Positions 8,502 through 17,578 of a DNA stretch of 64,000 bases are shown here, one piece after another. This DNA comes from Sulfitobacter indolifex. GTDB lineage: Bacteria > Pseudomonadota > Alphaproteobacteria > Rhodobacterales > Rhodobacteraceae. Position 1 is the stretch's first letter. Every line of letters starts with the position of its first letter. The notes beneath the pieces were generated by a model. It saw only the letters and a list, made by a program, of their open reading frames with translations. It ran no database searches and was not told the DNA's origin. The position numbers were made by a program, and so were the translations under genes. The stretch spans positions 2,790,001 through 2,854,000 of the forward strand of contig NZ_CP084951.1 in assembly GCF_022788655.1 (NCBI RefSeq), given 5' to 3'.

Positions 8502-9317
8502 TCATGCTGCGGCCCCCAGATAGGCTTCGATCACTGCGGGGTCTTTGGAAACCTCTTCCGGCGTGCCGCTGGCGATCTGCTGGCCGAAGTTCAGCACCAC
8601 GATGCGTGAGCAGATATCCATCACCATATGCATGTCATGTTCGACCAGTAGGATCGTGGTGCCGAACTGCTCCTGCACGTCGAGGATAAACCGCGCCATA
8701 TCCGCTGTTTCTTCGCGGTTCATCCCCGCCACAGGCTCATCCAGCAGCAAAACCTTCGGCCGCATCGCCAGCGCCCGGCCCAGCTCAACCCGTTTTTGCA
8801 AGCCGTAGGGCAGCATGGTGATCGGGTATTTGCGGATGTGGTCGATCTCAAGAAAGTCGATCACCTGTTCTTCGATCTCGCGGCGCAGCTCTAACTCGGC
8901 TTTCTGCGCGGCGCCGAAATAACGGAGCGCTTGCCAGACGTTGGTATTGAGCCGCGTGTGGCCGCCCAGCTTGATGTTATCAAGCACGGTCATGCCACGA
9001 AACAGCGCGATATTCTGGAAAGTCCGCGCCAGCCCAAGACCCGCCCGTTTGTCGGGGCTGAGCGTGGTGATATCCTCTCCCTCGAAGGAAACACGCCCCC
9101 GGTCAGGTTTGTAAAACCCTGAAATCGCGTTGAAAAGCGAGGTCTTGCCCGCGCCGTTGGGGCCAATGACACCGGTGATCTCTCCGGCCCCGGCTTCGAA
9201 ATTCACCCCTTGCAGCGCCTTGATGCCGCCAAAGGACAGATGCAAATCCTCAATCTTCAGCAATCGCCCACTCCCATGCGGCGACAGCTGCGGCCCCTCG
9301 CGAGGGGCGCGTGACAT
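8502..9317 (-). CDS. Branched-chain-type ABC transporter ATP-binding protein (LivG-like)
   Basis: Up to 271 residues; first gene of the importer-ligase operon. Walker A is GPNGAGKTS, then the LivG-type GLARTFQNIALFRGMTV. Where most ABC ATPases have LSGG, this protein has MLPYGLQKRVELGRAL. Walker B is VLLLDEPVAGMN and the switch region LLVEHDMHMVM. The signature change from LSGGQ to LPYGLQ is seen in the sequence. The start is uncertain: ATG 9317 has only a distant GGAGG, whereas an in-frame TTG at 9263 (LLKIEDLHLSFGG) has GGGAG at good distance and would give 253 residues. A 22-codon reading frame overlaps this region. Confidence 0.88.
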   Translation of the reverse strand: MSRAPREGPQLSPHGSGRLLKIEDLHLSFGGIKALQGVNFEAGAGEITGVIGPNGAGKTSLFNAISGFYKPDRGRVSFEGEDITTLSPDKRAGLGLARTFQNIALFRGMTVLDNIKLGGHTRLNTNVWQALRYFGAAQKAELELRREIEEQVIDFLEIDHIRKYPITMLPYGLQKRVELGRALAMRPKVLLLDEPVAGMNREETADMARFILDVQEQFGTTILLVEHDMHMVMDICSRIVVLNFGQQIASGTPEEVSKDPAVIEAYLGAAA

Positions 9318-9325
9318 CCGATCAT
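9257..9325 (-). CDS. Possible 22-codon leader ORF overlapping the livG start
   Basis: An ATG at 9325 lies at ideal distance from the strongest ribosome-binding sequence of the region (GGAGG). It opens a frame, MIGCHAPLARGRSCRRMGVG plus two residues, that stops at 9257, four bases past the alternative TTG start of livG. It could couple translation to livG or could be fortuitous. It is in a different frame from livG. Confidence 0.25.
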   Translation of the reverse strand: MIGCHAPLARGRSCRRMGVGDC

Positions 9326-9458
9326 CGACGGATCCTCCCTATGTCCCGATCCCTGCTCCTTTTGGCGGCGCTTTCGGCATCGGGCCTGTTGACCCTTTCA
9401 CCCTATCCAAGTCCCGCCATCCCGCAAGGGGCTTGATGATATGCACAGCAAAGCGCCC

Positions 9459-9477
9459 CTGAGCCGAACTGGCTCAG
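9459..9477. terminator. Possible hairpin between hisG and livG
   Basis: CTGAGCC, loop GAACT, GGCTCAG: a 7-bp perfect stem about 50 bases downstream of the hisG stop on the minus strand. There is no T-run after it on either strand, so factor-independent termination would be weak. The rest of 9326-9529 shows no gene. Confidence 0.3.
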
Positions 9478-9529
9478 AGGGTGCAATGATCTGGAAAACA
9501 AGAGAAAACCGGGCGGTTGTAACGCTACG

Positions 9530-10219
9530 TCAGGTCAGTTGGGCGATCAGGGTTTTCAGCGCTTTGCGGCTGTGATCCTCCAACGGTGCCATGCGTGAGC
9601 GCCAGAGCGTCGCCTGCGACTGCAAGATCAATCCGTCGCTGAGGATCTTCAGGTGATTGGCGCGCAGGGTCTCACCGCTGGAGGTGATATCGGCAATCGC
9701 CTCGGCGGTTTCATTCAGCACCGTGCCTTCGGTCGCGCCTTGGCTGTCGACCAGCGCATAGTCGGCAACCCCATGGGTGCGCAGGAATTCCCGCACCAGC
9801 CGGTGATACTTGGTCGCAATCCGCAGACGGAAACCATGTTCGGCGCGGAAAGCAGCAGCCGCGGCATCCAGATCATCCAGCGTATCGACATCGACCCACG
9901 CCTGGGGCACGGCGATGATCAGATCGGCATGGCCAAAGTTCAACTCTTCCAGCGGCTCAACCAATTGATCCCAAAGCGCCAGTTTCTCCTGCACTAGATC
10001 GGTGCCGGTCACGCCAAGGTGGATGCGCCCCGCCGAAAGCTCGCGCGGGATTTCCCCGGCTGAGAGCAACACCAGAGAGACATCCTCAATCCCTTCGACC
10101 TTGCCCGCATATTCGCGGTCAGACCCGGTGCGCTGCAGGCGCACGCCCCGCGCGCCGAACCATTCAAAGGTCTTTTCCATCAGCCGCCCCTTGGACGGCA
10201 CGCCAAGTTTCAGCGTCAT
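9530..10219 (-). CDS. hisG: ATP phosphoribosyltransferase, short form
   Basis: First step of histidine biosynthesis: condenses ATP with PRPP to phosphoribosyl-ATP. At 229 residues it is the short HisG form, lacking the C-terminal regulatory domain, and therefore needs HisZ. Seen: N-terminal LKLGVPSKGRLMEKT, GVTGTDLVQE, and the C-terminal PRPP-loop equivalent ALVDSQGATEGTVLNE. Its start overlaps the hisZ stop by four bases (ATGA), so the two subunits are translationally coupled. Confidence 0.95.
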   Translation of the reverse strand: MTLKLGVPSKGRLMEKTFEWFGARGVRLQRTGSDREYAGKVEGIEDVSLVLLSAGEIPRELSAGRIHLGVTGTDLVQEKLALWDQLVEPLEELNFGHADLIIAVPQAWVDVDTLDDLDAAAAAFRAEHGFRLRIATKYHRLVREFLRTHGVADYALVDSQGATEGTVLNETAEAIADITSSGETLRANHLKILSDGLILQSQATLWRSRMAPLEDHSRKALKTLIAQLT

Positions 10220-11298
10220 TGCCCGGCCTCCAGTTCCAGCATCAGACCGGGGCGCATCACACCGCCCACCGCCGGGATTTCATCGCCCTGCCCCAATCGT
10301 CGGGTCAGCGCGTCATAGCGGCCGCCGCTGGCGATATTCGGCAGATCGGGGCGCGCATTGGCCTTAAAGGCAAAGACAAAACCGTCGTAATATTCCATTG
10401 ACGACCGGCCATGGCTGGCCTCGAACAACAGCGCATCGGTGTCGATCCCGCGCGCGCGCATCGCTTCGGCGCGGGCGGCAACGCGGGCCACAGCATCGCC
10501 GATGGCAGGCATGTCGACGGCCAGATCACGCAGACGGCTGAGTGCGTTGGGCAGGGTTTCTTTAATCTCTAGCAGCGCCTCAAACAGGTCGACCTGCTGG
10601 GCGGAAATCGGGGCTGTTGTGGCATCTTCACGCAGCGCCGCAACACGCGCTTCGATCTCTGCCTGCGACCGCAGACCGACCTTGGGGGCATCGCAAACCG
10701 CGTCGGCATTGGCGAGCAGCGCCTTGCGCCCAGCAGGCACCGGCGTGCGCCCGGCATAGCGGTCAAGCAATGCGCGGAACCGACGCGGGCGCCAGATGTG
10801 CCGCATCAACGCCTGTTTACGCGCGGGCGAGGTGCCAAGCCCCTGCACTGCCGCCATCAACACGCCGATATCGCCCGTCACGGGGCGCACCGGCAGACCG
10901 TGCATCGCCTCGGCAATCAGGGCGAAAACCTCGGCATCGGCCGCCGCCGGGTCGACACGGTCAAAGACCTCAAACCCCACTTGGATATATTCGTTGGCGC
11001 GGTTCGGATCATGCTCTTGCCGCCGAAAGACCTCTCCCGAATAGGTGTAGCGTGCAGGCTCGGCCCCATGGGCCATATGCATCTGCACCACCGGCACCGT
11101 GAAGTCGGGGCGCAGCATCTGCTCTCCGCGCAGGGCATCCGATGTCACATAGGCCCGCGCGCGGATGTCCTCGCCGTAGAGGTCCAGCAGCGTGTCGGCC
11201 GGTTGTAGGATCGGCGGTTCAACCAGCACGGCGCCCTGCGCGTCGAAAATCGCGCGCAGGGACGCGGCACGCGCCAGCGTTTCGGAACGTGTGGGCAT
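10216..11298 (-). CDS. hisZ: ATP phosphoribosyltransferase regulatory subunit
   Basis: 360-residue paralogue of the histidyl-tRNA synthetase catalytic domain that activates short HisG and confers histidine feedback control. Class II synthetase-like motifs remain: LRPDFTVPVVQMH, RYTYSGEVFRRQ and a C-terminal ASGGRYDALTRRLG. It has no anticodon-binding domain. Its ATG shares one base with the hisS stop codon (TGATG), and hisG follows with a four-base overlap. Confidence 0.93.
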   Translation of the reverse strand: MPTRSETLARAASLRAIFDAQGAVLVEPPILQPADTLLDLYGEDIRARAYVTSDALRGEQMLRPDFTVPVVQMHMAHGAEPARYTYSGEVFRRQEHDPNRANEYIQVGFEVFDRVDPAAADAEVFALIAEAMHGLPVRPVTGDIGVLMAAVQGLGTSPARKQALMRHIWRPRRFRALLDRYAGRTPVPAGRKALLANADAVCDAPKVGLRSQAEIEARVAALREDATTAPISAQQVDLFEALLEIKETLPNALSRLRDLAVDMPAIGDAVARVAARAEAMRARGIDTDALLFEASHGRSSMEYYDGFVFAFKANARPDLPNIASGGRYDALTRRLGQGDEIPAVGGVMRPGLMLELEAGQ

Positions 11299-12794
11299 CA
11301 GCTTGTCCGATCCAGAATATCGCGGACCGCCTTGATTAGATCACTACGCTTCACCTCGTATTGGTTCTTGCGCTCTTTCCACTCATCATGGCTCGCGTCC
11401 TGCGCCATCTGCGCGCCGAGCACCATGTCCTTGATCTGCACCACACCGCGGTCCTGCTCGTCACCGCCTTCAATAACGACGACCGGGCTTTGCCGTTTAT
11501 CAGCGTATTTCATCTGGTTGCCGAAGTTCTTCGGATTGCCGAGGTAAACCTCCGCCCGGATCCCCGCCTGCCGCAACTCGGCGACCATCGCCTGATAATC
11601 GGCCATGCGATCCCGGTCCATCACGGTGACGACGACGGGGCCAGTGGCTTCCGACGCCAAACGCCCCTTGGCCGCCAGCGCGGCCAACAAGCGGTCCACC
11701 CCGATCGAGACGCCCGTCGCAGGCACTTCCTGCCCGGTGAAACGCTTGACCAAATCATCATAGCGCCCGCCGCCCGCGACCGAGCCGAAGTTCCGCGCGC
11801 GGCCCTTTTCGTCTTTGATCTCGAAGGTGAGTTCGGCCTCAAACACCGGCCCGGTGTAATAGCCAAGGCCGCGTACGACCGACGGGTCGATCTCAACCCG
11901 ATCAGGGCCATAGCCGCCCGCTGCCAAAAGGTCAGAGATCAGCTCAAGCTCATCCACGCCCTGCACACCGACATCGGAGCCTGCCACCAACTCACGCAGC
12001 CGCGCGACAGTCTCGGCACCGCTGTCGCGTTTGGCCTGCATGAAGCCCATGACCACATCGGCCTGCGCATCTTCCAGCCCGGCGCCCTTGGTGAAATCGC
12101 CGCTGTCGTCTTTGCGGCCTTCGCCCAGCAGCGCGCGCACGCCCTCTGGCCCCAGCCGGTCCAACTTGTCGATGGCCCGCAGCACGATGCCACGCTCGGT
12201 ATCTTTGTCGTCACCGGCAAGGCCCGCAACCTCCAGCACTCCGTTCAACACCTTGCGGTTGTTGACCCGCACGACATAGTCGCCGCGCGCGATCCCCACT
12301 TCTTCGAGGCAATCGGCCAGCATCGCGCAGATCTCGGCGTCTGCCGCCACAGATGGCGCGCCCACGGTATCCGCATCACACTGGTAAAACTGACGAAACC
12401 GCCCCGGCCCCGGCTTTTCATTGCGCCAAACCGGCCCCATCGCATAACGGCGGTAGGGCATCGGCAGATCATTACGGTGCTGAGCATAGACCCGCGCCAA
12501 GGGGGCCGTCAGATCATAGCGCAGCGCCAGCCAATCGCCGGGCTTGTCGCCTTCGGAATCTTCCTGCCACGCAAAGACACCCTCATTCGGGCGGTCCACA
12601 TCGGGGAGGAATTTGCCAAGCGCCTCAACCGTCTCAACGCCCGAGCTTTCCAGCGCGTCGAACCCATAGCGGTGATAAACGGCGGCGATCTTGCTGAGCA
12701 TCTCGGCCCGATGGGTCACCTCGGTCCCGAAATAATCGCGGAACCCCTTCGGGGTCTGCGCCTTGGGACGTGGGGTTTTCTTGGGCTTTGCCAT
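11298..12794 (-). CDS. hisS: Histidyl-tRNA synthetase
   Basis: 498-residue class II synthetase charging tRNA-His. Motif 2 region is [20 protein letters not shown], the histidine-binding motif is [12 protein letters not shown], and motif 3 lies around [17 protein letters not shown]-terminal anticodon-binding domain follows. The frame opens further upstream (to 12953), but the ATG at 12794 ([21 protein letters not shown]) has GAGGA at good distance and begins where the family does. First gene of hisS-hisZ-hisG, so the synthetase and its regulatory paralogue are co-transcribed. Confidence 0.95.
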   Translation of the reverse strand: MAKPKKTPRPKAQTPKGFRDYFGTEVTHRAEMLSKIAAVYHRYGFDALESSGVETVEALGKFLPDVDRPNEGVFAWQEDSEGDKPGDWLALRYDLTAPLARVYAQHRNDLPMPYRRYAMGPVWRNEKPGPGRFRQFYQCDADTVGAPSVAADAEICAMLADCLEEVGIARGDYVVRVNNRKVLNGVLEVAGLAGDDKDTERGIVLRAIDKLDRLGPEGVRALLGEGRKDDSGDFTKGAGLEDAQADVVMGFMQAKRDSGAETVARLRELVAGSDVGVQGVDELELISDLLAAGGYGPDRVEIDPSVVRGLGYYTGPVFEAELTFEIKDEKGRARNFGSVAGGGRYDDLVKRFTGQEVPATGVSIGVDRLLAALAAKGRLASEATGPVVVTVMDRDRMADYQAMVAELRQAGIRAEVYLGNPKNFGNQMKYADKRQSPVVVIEGGDEQDRGVVQIKDMVLGAQMAQDASHDEWKERKNQYEVKRSDLIKAVRDILDRTS

Positions 12795-12925
12795 AGCAAG
12801 GATCCTCGGTGCATCAATTGGCCTCGCGTCTAGCCCAAGCCCCCCGCAAGAGCAAGCAACGCCGCGTGTTGCCCCTGTCCTGTGCCGCCCGCCCATGCTA
12901 AATCGCGCAAAAAGGACGCGCCCCC

Positions 12926-13168
12926 ATGACAGATCAAGCCGCAGATCAGACACCAGACCAAACCGCAGACCGGATCAACCAACTCGAAGAGCAGATCGCC
13001 CATCTGACCCGCGCGGTCGACGATATGTCAGAGATCGTCACCCGTCAGGAGGATGAGATCGTCACTCTGAACCGCCGCGTGCATATGTTGATGCAGCGCG
13101 AAGGGGAGCGGGATGCCTCGGGCGGTGGCGCTGTCGTCATGGGCGATGAGCGGCCCCCGCACTACTAA
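12926..13168 (+). CDS. slyX: SlyX family protein
   Basis: 80-residue, strongly acidic protein with a central coiled coil ([20 protein letters not shown], then [12 protein letters not shown]) and the C-terminal ERPPHY typical of SlyX proteins. Biochemical role unknown. Start ATG at 12926 has AAAGGA upstream. It is divergent from hisS and convergent with the following lipoprotein gene. Confidence 0.85.
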   Translation: MTDQAADQTPDQTADRINQLEEQIAHLTRAVDDMSEIVTRQEDEIVTLNRRVHMLMQREGERDASGGGAVVMGDERPPHY

Positions 13169-13181
13169 GCGGCGGTTCTGC

Positions 13182-13748
13182 TCAATTCGCTGATTTCATT
13201 GCCACGGCGGCCACGGCCCCGTCATGTACCAGCACCTCTGACCACCGCGCGGTCTGGCCCAAACGCTCATAGGCGCTGACGAAAAACGCCGTATCATCGA
13301 GCGTGCCAATCCGCTTGCCGCAGGGTTTGCCCTTGCCCGCGCCGCAGACGTTGGCTTTGATCGCCTCATAGGCCGCGTCGGTCTCGGCGGTGGGCAGGTT
13401 TTCCCCGGCCGGGCCATAGTGCAACTGTTCGTAGACCGAGGGCGTGCCGAACAACACATTGGCCGCCGTCAACTGCCGCGCGCAATCATCCGCAAAACCG
13501 GTGATGTAGAAGCTGCGCGGCCCCGCGCTGCCGGGTTGCGAATCGAACAGCCGATAGCCCCGCGCCACGGGTTCTTCGACCATCTTACCCAAATTTTGCT
13601 CGCGCACATCACAGACACGGGCGACCTCGCCAAATGGCAAGGCGGTGCCAAAGCCGACCTCTGCGACCTGAGGCAATGGCGCGGGGGGCGCCATGCCGCA
13701 GGCGGAGAGAAGCGCTGCCATGAATAAAAGGCTGATGCGTCGGTACAT
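13182..13748 (-). CDS. Putative outer-membrane lipoprotein, unknown function
   Basis: 188 residues from the ATG at 13748. The N-terminus MYRRISLLFMAALLSACG is a lipoprotein signal with lipobox LSAC, so the mature protein is probably acylated at the cysteine and exported. The body has several cysteines (CDVREQN, DDCARQL, ANVCGAGKGKPCGKR) that could form disulfides, and ends with a compact KRIGTLDDTAFFVSAYERLG region. I do not recognise a named family with certainty. Upstream extension to 13835 is unlikely because it precedes the signal peptide. It lies 96 bases after the dnaE stop. Confidence 0.8.
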   Translation of the reverse strand: MYRRISLLFMAALLSACGMAPPAPLPQVAEVGFGTALPFGEVARVCDVREQNLGKMVEEPVARGYRLFDSQPGSAGPRSFYITGFADDCARQLTAANVLFGTPSVYEQLHYGPAGENLPTAETDAAYEAIKANVCGAGKGKPCGKRIGTLDDTAFFVSAYERLGQTARWSEVLVHDGAVAAVAMKSAN

Positions 13749-13844
13749 GGTCTGCTCCCCTTTGGTTGTCAGGGAATTAGCGCAGCCATTGCTTGCCGTC
13801 CACCGACGGGCGGAAAAAGAGCCGGAGCTCCGCAAGATCCGGGG

Positions 13845-16800
13845 TTAGATTTCTTCGACTTCCATCACCCCGTCAAGCGAGCGGATCGCCCCCTTGATCT
13901 GCGGTGTTACGGGGAATTCGCGGCCCAGATCGACCTCGACCTCGCCGGGCAGGCTTGGGTCCATCAGGCAGAACTGCACCGGCCCTTTGCCCGCCGCCTT
14001 GACCGCTTGGCGCGCACCGTCCAGCACATCGGCCACCGCCTGAATCGCCCCCGGCCCGTCAATAAAGACCCGCAGCCCCATGCTGCCCGCATCCGCCACC
14101 GCCGCGTCGATCGGCGCAACCGACCGGCCCAGCAGCTTGAGCTGGTCGCTTTCCATCGTCGCCTCAACGGTGATGACGATTTTCGAGCCGACTTCGAGAT
14201 GCTCCCGCGCCAGTTCCAGCGTGTCCGAGAACAGCGTCACTTCATAACCGCCGGTCGTGTCCGACAGCTGCGCAAAGGCAAAGCGGTTACCCCGCGCCGA
14301 TTTCCGCTCCTGCCGCCCGGCGACGACCCCCGCCAGCCGCGCGTTCATCGCGCCACGGGTGCTGACCTTCTCGGTCAACTCATCGAGCGTGAGGAAAGGC
14401 AACCCAGTCTCCCGCGCCCATTTGCGGCGCAGAGGCACCATATAGTCGTCCAGCGGGTGACCTGAGAGGTAAAAGCCCACCGCCTTGAACTCCTCGGCCA
14501 AACGCTCTGCCGATTGCCAGTCATCGCACGGCAGCATCCGCGGCTCGGGAAGATCATCGCCCGCCTCACCAAAGAGCGAGACCTGATTGCTGGCCTTCTG
14601 CTCGTGGATCGCCGCCGAATAGCTCACCAACCCGTCGAGCGATTGAAACACCCGGCGGCGGTTGCTGTCGAGCTGATCGAAAGCACCCGAACGCACCAGC
14701 ATCTCCAAGGGCCGCTTGCCGACGCGTTTCAAGTCCACCCGCCGCGCGAGGTCATAAAGCGTGGCAAAAGGCTTATCGACCCCCTCCACCTTGCGCCCCT
14801 CAGTCACCAAGCGCATCGCTTCCAAACCGACGTTCTTGAGCGCGCCCAGCGCATAGACGAGCGCGCCGTCGACCACTTTGAACGAGGCATCCGAGCGGTT
14901 CACACAAGGCGGCACCCACGGCAGTTCCAGCCGCTTGCGCACCTCTTCGAAGTACACCGCGAGCTTGTCGGTGAGGTGAATATCGCAGTTCATCACCCCG
15001 GCCATGAACTCGACCGGGTGGTTCGCCTTTAGCCAAGCCGTCTGGTAGCTGACCACCGCATAGGCCGCCGCGTGGGACTTGTTGAAACCGTAGTTGGCGA
15101 ATTTTTCGAGAAGGTCGAAAACCTCCGCCGCTTTCTTCTTATCGACCCCATTGGCCATCGCGCCCTTTTCGAACTTGGGGCGTTCCTTGGCCATTTCCTC
15201 GGCGATCTTTTTACCCATCGCACGGCGCAGCAGGTCGGCGCCGCCAAGGCTGTAACCCGCCATGACCTGCGCGATCTGCATCACCTGTTCCTGATAAACG
15301 ATGATGCCTTGGGTCTCTTCAAGGATGTAGTCGATTGATGGGTGGACCGACTCCAATTCGCGCTGGCCGTTTTTGACCTCACAATAGGTCGGGATGTTCT
15401 CCATCGGGCCGGGCCGGTAGAGCGCCACAAGAGCCACGATGTCTTCGATACAGGTCGGCTTCATGCGCTTGAGCGCATCCATCATGCCGCTGGATTCCAC
15501 CTGAAAGACCGCGACAGTCTTGGCGCTGGAATAGAGCTTGTAGGTCGCCTTATCATCAAGCGGGATGGTGGCGATATCGTCGATATGACCCTCGGGCGGC
15601 TGGTAGATTTCGGTGCCATCAGCAGCAATATGCAGATGCCGCCCGCCCGCTTTGATCTGATCAACGGCGTTTTGGATCACGGTCAGGGTTTTCAGACCCA
15701 GAAAGTCGAACTTCACCAGCCCGGCCTGTTCGACCCATTTCATGTTGAACTGCGTCGCCGGCATATCAGAGCGCGGATCTTGGTAGAGCGGCACCAGTTG
15801 ATCGAGCGGCCGATCCCCAATCACAACACCCGCCGCGTGGGTCGATGCGTTTCTCAGCAACCCTTCGACCTGCTGGCCGTAGTTCAGCAGCCGTGCGACA
15901 ACTTCTTCGTTCTTCGCCTCTTCCCGCAGACGCGGCTCATCCGCCAACGCCTTTTCGATGCTGACGGGCTTTACGCCTTCGACCGGGATCATCTTAGACA
16001 GCCGGTCCACCTGCCCATACGGCATCTGCAACACACGCCCAATGTCGCGCACAGCGGCTTTGGACAGCAGCGCACCAAAGGTGATGATCTGCCCCACTTT
16101 ATCGCGACCATATTTCTCCTGCACATAGCGGATCACCTCTTCACGGCGGTCCATGCAGAAGTCGATGTCGAAGTCGGGCATCGAAACACGTTCGGGGTTA
16201 AGGAAACGCTCGAACAGCAGCGAATAGCGCAGCGGATCGAGGTCGGTGACCGTCAGCGCATAGGCCACCAGCGAGCCCGCACCCGAGCCCCGCCCCGGCC
16301 CTACCGGAATGTTATTGTCCTTAGCCCATTGGATAAAGTCGGCAACGATTAGGAAGTAGCCGGGGAACCCCATGCCTTCGATGATGCCCAGCTCAAAATC
16401 GAGGCGTTTTTGATAGTCCTCAACGCTGACTGCATGGGGGATCACCGCAAGACGCGCCTTTAGACCCTCATTGGCCATACGGCGCAATTCGGCAACCTCA
16501 TCATCCGCAAACTTCGGCAGGATCGGGTCCCGGCGGTAGGCCATGAAGGCGCAGCGCTTGGCGATCTCGACCGTGTTGCTCAGCGCTTCGGGCAGATCGG
16601 CGAAGAGCGTGGCCATCTCGGCCTGCGATTTGAAGTAATGCTGCGCGGTCAGACGGCGGCGTGGCTGCTGCTGGTCAACATACGCGCCTTCCGAGATACA
16701 GATCAGCGCGTCATGCGCCTCATACATGTCCGGCTTGGGGAAATAGACATCATTCGTCGCGACCAGCGGAATATCCATCGCATAGGCCATCTCGACAAAG

Positions 16801-17381
16801 CCACGCTCGGTCAGCCGTTCAGGCTCAGGCTGGCCACCGTCAACGGGGTGGCGCTGCAACTCGACATAAAGGCGATCGCCAAAGGCAGCTTTCAACCGCG
16901 CCATCAACGTCTCAGCCGCCGGGCGCTGTCCACCTTGCAGCAGCATCCCTACCGGCCCCATCGGGCCCCCAGTCAGGCAGATAATATCCGCGCTCAGCGC
17001 TTCCAACTCGTCCAGTGTCACCTCGGCCACCGCCCCGCCCTTGTCGAGGTAGAGGCAAGAGTTCAGCTTCATCAGGTTCTCATAGCCCAATTCGCTCTGC
17101 GCCAGCAGAACCACCGGCGCGGGCGGGCGTGGCTTTTCACCCGGCTGCACCTCGACATAGGCCACATCGACCTGACAGCCGATGATTGGCTGCACGCCGG
17201 CACCGGCCATGGCGACAGAAAACTCAAGCGCGGCAAACATGTTGTTGCTATCGGTCAGCGCCAGCGCGGGCATACCCGCATCGCGGCACATGCCGGGCAG
17301 CTTTTTCAGCCGCAGCGCGCCCTCCAGCAAGGAATACTCGGAGTGGCTGCGCAGGTGAATGAATCGGGGATCATTGGACAT
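13845..17381 (-). CDS. dnaE: DNA polymerase III alpha subunit
   Basis: 1178-residue replicative polymerase of normal length for the DnaE family. Order of domains: N-terminal PHP domain (FIHLRSHSEYSLLEGALRL; ALTDSNNMFAALEF), the C-family polymerase core with GPGRGSGAGSLVAYAL and the catalytic MPDFDIDFCMDRRE, then the fingers region (GFNKSHAAAYAVVSYQTAW). Next comes a helix-hairpin-helix region, and last an OB fold (ARLAGVVAGRQERKSARGNR) with the beta-clamp/tau-contact tail. Single gene on the minus strand; 197 bases separate it from the divergent xdhA. Confidence 0.97.
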   Translation of the reverse strand: MSNDPRFIHLRSHSEYSLLEGALRLKKLPGMCRDAGMPALALTDSNNMFAALEFSVAMAGAGVQPIIGCQVDVAYVEVQPGEKPRPPAPVVLLAQSELGYENLMKLNSCLYLDKGGAVAEVTLDELEALSADIICLTGGPMGPVGMLLQGGQRPAAETLMARLKAAFGDRLYVELQRHPVDGGQPEPERLTERGFVEMAYAMDIPLVATNDVYFPKPDMYEAHDALICISEGAYVDQQQPRRRLTAQHYFKSQAEMATLFADLPEALSNTVEIAKRCAFMAYRRDPILPKFADDEVAELRRMANEGLKARLAVIPHAVSVEDYQKRLDFELGIIEGMGFPGYFLIVADFIQWAKDNNIPVGPGRGSGAGSLVAYALTVTDLDPLRYSLLFERFLNPERVSMPDFDIDFCMDRREEVIRYVQEKYGRDKVGQIITFGALLSKAAVRDIGRVLQMPYGQVDRLSKMIPVEGVKPVSIEKALADEPRLREEAKNEEVVARLLNYGQQVEGLLRNASTHAAGVVIGDRPLDQLVPLYQDPRSDMPATQFNMKWVEQAGLVKFDFLGLKTLTVIQNAVDQIKAGGRHLHIAADGTEIYQPPEGHIDDIATIPLDDKATYKLYSSAKTVAVFQVESSGMMDALKRMKPTCIEDIVALVALYRPGPMENIPTYCEVKNGQRELESVHPSIDYILEETQGIIVYQEQVMQIAQVMAGYSLGGADLLRRAMGKKIAEEMAKERPKFEKGAMANGVDKKKAAEVFDLLEKFANYGFNKSHAAAYAVVSYQTAWLKANHPVEFMAGVMNCDIHLTDKLAVYFEEVRKRLELPWVPPCVNRSDASFKVVDGALVYALGALKNVGLEAMRLVTEGRKVEGVDKPFATLYDLARRVDLKRVGKRPLEMLVRSGAFDQLDSNRRRVFQSLDGLVSYSAAIHEQKASNQVSLFGEAGDDLPEPRMLPCDDWQSAERLAEEFKAVGFYLSGHPLDDYMVPLRRKWARETGLPFLTLDELTEKVSTRGAMNARLAGVVAGRQERKSARGNRFAFAQLSDTTGGYEVTLFSDTLELAREHLEVGSKIVITVEATMESDQLKLLGRSVAPIDAAVADAGSMGLRVFIDGPGAIQAVADVLDGARQAVKAAGKGPVQFCLMDPSLPGEVEVDLGREFPVTPQIKGAIRSLDGVMEVEEI

Positions 17382-17578
17382 GGGCGCAAACTACGCCAGC
17401 CACCCCGGAGGCACCAGCGCCGGATCGGCCGTTGCGCATTTTTCCCCCGGTACATTTTTCCTTGCCAAGACGCCCCCCGCCCCGCTAGCCTGACCTCCAC
17501 CTCGCCCGCGCCCGGTTCTACGCCGCATCGAACCCGCGCATCTTTAGGGCCACTTAGTACCGCGGCGGATGAAAACCG

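Noticed and set aside
11361..12833. 490-codon plus-strand frame
   Set aside because: Antisense to hisS over nearly its whole length; composition typical of a high-GC shadow frame.
15342..16352. 336-codon plus-strand frame inside dnaE
   Set aside because: Complete overlap with the polymerase core on the other strand.
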